From the NCBI GenBank assembly GCA_002723295.1, contig PBNP01000014.1, positions 1 through 39,127 of the forward strand: DNA of 39,127 bases, read 5' to 3'. Made by a program: the position numbers and the translations under genes. A model generated the notes under the pieces. The model was not told where the DNA came from. It did no database searches and saw nothing but the letters and a program-made list of their open reading frames with translations. This document shows positions 36,499-39,127 of the stretch, one piece after another (the first letter of the stretch is position 1; every line of letters begins with the position of its first letter). Origin of the DNA: Flavobacteriaceae bacterium (GTDB taxonomy: Bacteria > Bacteroidota > Bacteroidia > Flavobacteriales > Flavobacteriaceae).

Positions 36499-37151
36499 GG
36501 TTCTGCAAGTAATTTTGGTAAATTTTCATTAAACCAATTAGCTTGAGTTAAAATTATTGCATGTTCGCCCTCTATTTCAATTACAGGTTTTTTTATCTGA
36601 TTAATGGGAAATATATTATCTTTTTTACCATGAATATGGGTGACATTTTCTAATATATATTCTTGATCCCAGTTAACCAAAGAATTTATCGACCATGAAA
36701 GATAATCAGGGTCTCTTTCTGATAGATATTTTTTATACAACCCCACTCTAAATCTAATTGAGTCTCCAAAAACAAAGAGTGCTAAATTTTCAATATTTTC
36801 AATCCACTGCATAGGAAATAATTTATGAATTTTAGTGTGTTTAGCCATTTTCATTGTAACAGGTAATTCTTTTTTAGATTTAATACTAGATACAATAAAA
36901 ACCTTCTCACATTTGATAATTTTAGAAATTTCTTGGACTAAAACTCCCCCAAAGGAAACACCCAAAAGTATTGGGTTTTTGGTTGTAATATATTTACTTA
37001 TTCTGTATGCATAATCAGATAGTGATTCATCTTTGATTGGAGAAATCCATTTTAAATAGACTATAGAGATTGATGTTGGAAATTTTAATAATTCAAAAAT
37101 TTTTGGACTAGCAGCCATACCTGGCATAAGATATAATATTTTTTTTTGCAT
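36495..37151 (-). CDS. Alpha/beta hydrolase
   Basis: A compact 218-residue cytoplasmic alpha/beta-hydrolase-fold protein without signal peptide. The nucleophile elbow is GVSFGG with Ser66. Asp178 in HIHGKKDNIFP and His197 in IEGEHAII complete a plausible catalytic triad in the right order. The oxyanion strand LMPGMAAS is near the N-terminus. The lid region between the elbow and Asp is short and basic. The substrate is unknown. It is a single gene, overlapping its convergent neighbour by 4 nt and divergent from the GNAT-like gene. Confidence 0.87.
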   Translation of the reverse strand: MQKKILYLMPGMAASPKIFELLKFPTSISIVYLKWISPIKDESLSDYAYRISKYITTKNPILLGVSFGGVLVQEISKIIKCEKVFIVSSIKSKKELPVTMKMAKHTKIHKLFPMQWIENIENLALFVFGDSIRFRVGLYKKYLSERDPDYLSWSINSLVNWDQEYILENVTHIHGKKDNIFPINQIKKPVIEIEGEHAIILTQANWFNENLPKLLAEP

Positions 37152-37190
37152 TTTTTAAATGAGAACAAGCTAAAAATCAACTATTTTTTG

Positions 37191-37198
37191 TAAATTTG
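37191..37198 (+). promoter_or_regulatory. Possible -7 element upstream of the GNAT-like gene
   Basis: TAAATTTG fits TAnnTTTG but lies about 100 nt before the ATG at 37300 and lacks a clear -33 box. In AT-rich DNA this could be chance. Confidence 0.25.
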
Positions 37199-37299
37199 AG
37201 GCCCTTTTTTATTTATATATTGTAGTGTTTTTCAGTACAAAATTAATAATAAGGATAATATAATTAATAAACTTCTATAATATAAAAAGTATTTTAAGT

Positions 37300-37593
37300 A
37301 TGGAAAATATAGTTCTTGAAAACAATGAATTTCTAAGACAATTTGAGACTAAAATTGACAACTCACTAGCACGCATAGAGTATGCTGAACAAGAACGAAA
37401 AATTTTCCTTACTAAAATTATAATTCCCGATACAATTAAAGATAAAAAATTTGAAGAAAAATTTATTCGTTGTGTCTTAGAAGTATTAGCAGAAAGAAAA
37501 ATGAAAGTTGTTCCTACTTCACCTAAAATTGCTGGATTTGTTCGTAGAAATAAGAACTACAAATCACTCCTTCCAGTGGGAATAAAACTTTAA
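37300..37593 (+). CDS. YjdJ/NATD1-type GNAT-like protein
   Basis: A 97-residue protein similar to the small GNAT subfamily of YjdJ and human NATD1. The resemblance lies in LARIEYAEQERKIFLTKIII (the first beta strands) and in the end KMKVVPTSPKIAGFVRRNKN, which matches the family text of the type V-V-P-x-C-P-x-x-x-x-Y-x-R. The acetyl-CoA loop between them, normally R-G-x-G-I-A, reads TIKDKKFEEKF (45-55) here and has no glycine. Binding of acetyl-CoA is therefore doubtful, and the protein may have another role. Its stop is 3 nt from the convergent mtaB stop. Confidence 0.75.
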   Translation: MENIVLENNEFLRQFETKIDNSLARIEYAEQERKIFLTKIIIPDTIKDKKFEEKFIRCVLEVLAERKMKVVPTSPKIAGFVRRNKNYKSLLPVGIKL

Positions 37594-37596
37594 GAA

Positions 37597-38937
37597 TTAG
37601 GAACAGCGCACAAATCCTTGATTGTCAATTTTATCTAAAACAACTTCTTTGACTTTGTTTATTAGAGATGGATTCCATGGTGATCTTACTTTAATGTAGT
37701 TTTCAGAAAAACCATGAATGTAACCCATTCTATTTTCTGTCTCAAATAATATATTTGTTTTATTACCTAATTGACTCTCATAAAAAAATCTCCTTTTTTT
37801 TGCAGAGAGAGATCTTAATATTTTACTTCTTTTTTTTCTAACATTAACCGGAATAGTATTTTTCATTTTAGAGGCAAAAGTATTTGGCCTTTCTGAATAA
37901 CTAAATACGTGAAGATAGCTAACTGGAAGAGAATTTAAAAAATTATATGTTTTTAGAAATTCTTGATCTGATTCTCCTGGAAAACCAACTATAACATCAA
38001 CACCTATAGATGCATTAGGCATAATAGCTTTAATCGTTTCTATTTTCTCAAAATAGAGAGAAGTTAAATAACGTCTTCTCATTTTTTTTAAGATAAAATC
38101 ACTTCCACTTTGAAGGGGAATATGAAAATGAGGAAGGAAAATTTTACTTTGACCTATAAAGTTAATTATGTCATTACTAAGAAGATTTGGTTCTATAGAT
38201 GAAATTCTAATTCTATCAATAGAACTTAAACAATCAAGATGTTTTATTAAATCTAAAAAAGTATGAGAGTGACTTTTGTTTCCATTTTCTCCTTTACCAT
38301 AATCACCAATATTCACTCCAGTTAAAACAATTTCTTTGATACCGCTTTTTGAAATAAACTTAGCATTATTAAGAACATTGCTTAGACTATCACTTCTAGA
38401 AATACCTCTTGCTCTAGGTATTGTACAGTAACTACATTTATAATCGCAACCATCCTGAACTTTTAAAAATGCTCTAGTCCTATCATTCAAAGAAAATGAG
38501 CTTACATATTTATCAACTTCTTCAATTTCACATGAATGAACTTGAACATATTCATTTTTGGATATATCATTTAAATAATCAATTAATTTAAATTTTTCTT
38601 TTGCGCTCAAAACTAAATCAACACCATTAATTTTAGCTAATTCTTTAGGTTTAAGTTGTGCATAACAACCTATAGCTGCAATAAATGCATCATTGTTCTG
38701 TTTTAGAGCTTTTCTAACTAATAATTTAAACTTCTTGTCTGCATTATCTGTTACAGAACAAGTGTTTATTACATATATATCTGCATAGTCAGAAAAATCA
38801 ACCTTAGTATATTTTTCATCTATAAAATCTCGAGAAATTGTTGAAGTTTCTGAAAAATTAAGCTTACACCCCAAAGTATAGAAAGCTATGCGGATTTTTT
38901 TTTGTTTAAAGAAAGTTTTATTATTAATTATTGACAA
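37597..38937 (-). CDS. mtaB: tRNA N6-threonylcarbamoyladenosine(37) methylthiotransferase MtaB
   Basis: Radical-SAM enzyme that turns t6A37 into ms2t6A37 in tRNAs reading ANN codons. The methylthiotransferase domain has Cys24 (TLGCKLNFSE), Cys60 (INTCSV) and Cys91 (IGCYAQ) for one iron-sulfur cluster. The radical-SAM motif CDYKCSYC gives Cys164, Cys168 and Cys171 for the second. The TLGCKLN text is typical of MtaB rather than MiaB or RimO (TxGCQMN, SLGCPKN). A basic TRAM-like C-terminus follows. It appears to start at TTG (38937): no ATG exists back to the in-frame stop at 39007-39009, and the next ATG lies beyond the active site. 446 residues is normal. Confidence 0.94.
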   Translation of the reverse strand: MSIINNKTFFKQKKIRIAFYTLGCKLNFSETSTISRDFIDEKYTKVDFSDYADIYVINTCSVTDNADKKFKLLVRKALKQNNDAFIAAIGCYAQLKPKELAKINGVDLVLSAKEKFKLIDYLNDISKNEYVQVHSCEIEEVDKYVSSFSLNDRTRAFLKVQDGCDYKCSYCTIPRARGISRSDSLSNVLNNAKFISKSGIKEIVLTGVNIGDYGKGENGNKSHSHTFLDLIKHLDCLSSIDRIRISSIEPNLLSNDIINFIGQSKIFLPHFHIPLQSGSDFILKKMRRRYLTSLYFEKIETIKAIMPNASIGVDVIVGFPGESDQEFLKTYNFLNSLPVSYLHVFSYSERPNTFASKMKNTIPVNVRKKRSKILRSLSAKKRRFFYESQLGNKTNILFETENRMGYIHGFSENYIKVRSPWNPSLINKVKEVVLDKIDNQGFVRCS

Positions 38938-39030
38938 ATTTCTATCACCTCTAGTAGTTATACTTAAATAAAAAGATATTTCAAAAATAATCTTTTTAAA
39001 AGAAATTTAAAATTTATTCTATTTTTTGAA

Positions 39031-39127
39031 TTACTTCTCTTTAGAAGATTCTTTATCAACTGTCTCCTCCTTGGTAGATTCCTCAGCAACTGCCTCCTCC
39101 TTGGTAGATTCCTCAGCAACTGCCTCC
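39031..39127 (-). CDS. 3' end of a protein with an acidic repeated tail, cut by right edge
   Basis: The minus-strand frame ending in TAA at 39033-39031 gives 31 C-terminal residues made of 10-residue units of the form EAVAEESTKE, ending in VDKESSKEK. No stop interrupts it up to the window edge, and the repeats stay in frame, which supports coding. Glu/Ala-rich tails of this sort are seen on several flavobacterial ribosomal proteins, for example bS16, but nothing here identifies the protein. Confidence 0.7.
   Translation of the reverse strand, partial: EAVAEESTKEEAVAEESTKEETVDKESSKEK
39034..39127. repeat. 30-bp tandem repeat inside the coding tail
   Basis: Two identical 30-bp units occupy 39064-39093 and 39094-39123. 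A third begins at 39124 and is cut by the edge. A diverged copy lies at 39034-39063. Each unit encodes ten residues in frame (EAVAEESTKE type). Confidence 0.85.

Overview
The window looks like ordinary core chromosome of a marine-type flavobacterium (Bacteroidota, Flavobacteriia). The DNA is AT-rich (GC near 30% by eye). I estimate about 95% of it is coding or structural RNA. Several genes sit behind the Bacteroidota-type promoter element TAnnTTTG, and the tmRNA encodes the proteolysis tag GENNYALAA. The proteins also have flavobacterial features: a fused SecDF, a CarB without its C-terminal regulatory domain, and many secreted or lipoprotein-type exported proteins.

Layout. 1-6.9 kb, minus strand: 5' part of secDF (runs off the left edge), mdh, gyrB and asnB. 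7-13.5 kb, minus strand: a secreted amidohydrolase lipoprotein, then a two-gene unit of a ~1000-residue exported TPR protein followed 2 nt later by an outer-membrane beta-barrel protein. 13.6-15.7 kb, plus strand: ftsE, kdsA and ssrA (tmRNA) with a strong terminator. 15.7-20.4 kb, minus strand: an M14 metallocarboxypeptidase lipoprotein and a large secreted Asp-box/BNR propeller protein, separated by a terminator. 20.5-23.7 kb: a sterol-desaturase-family membrane oxygenase (plus), hisS (minus) and an unrecognised lipoprotein with a calcium-loop motif (plus). 23.7-28.4 kb, minus strand: rpsF-rpsR-rplI, priA and a YihY-family membrane protein. 28.5-32.7 kb, plus strand: rdgB, an exported CarboxypepD_reg-like protein, purB and an S41 peptidase lipoprotein. 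32.8-35.9 kb, minus strand: rpmH and carB. 36-39.1 kb: a small membrane TPR protein, an alpha/beta hydrolase, a degenerate YjdJ-type GNAT domain protein, mtaB, and the repeat-containing 3' end of an acidic-tailed protein cut by the right edge.

Functionally the region mixes housekeeping (DNA topology and replication restart, translation and ribosome rescue, nucleotide synthesis and clean-up, TCA cycle, KDO for LPS, protein export) with envelope and secreted degradative proteins. I see no phage, insertion sequence, integron, CRISPR array, toxin-antitoxin pair, tRNA or biosynthetic cluster, and no convincing new multi-gene system. The most open items are the TPR plus beta-barrel pair, the unrecognised calcium-loop lipoprotein, the GNAT-like protein with a lost CoA loop, and the exact 30-bp tandem repeat at the right edge. 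Promoter positions and codon choice also revise several starts: rpsF, purB, priA and gyrB move inward, asnB starts with GTG, and three genes appear to use TTG.
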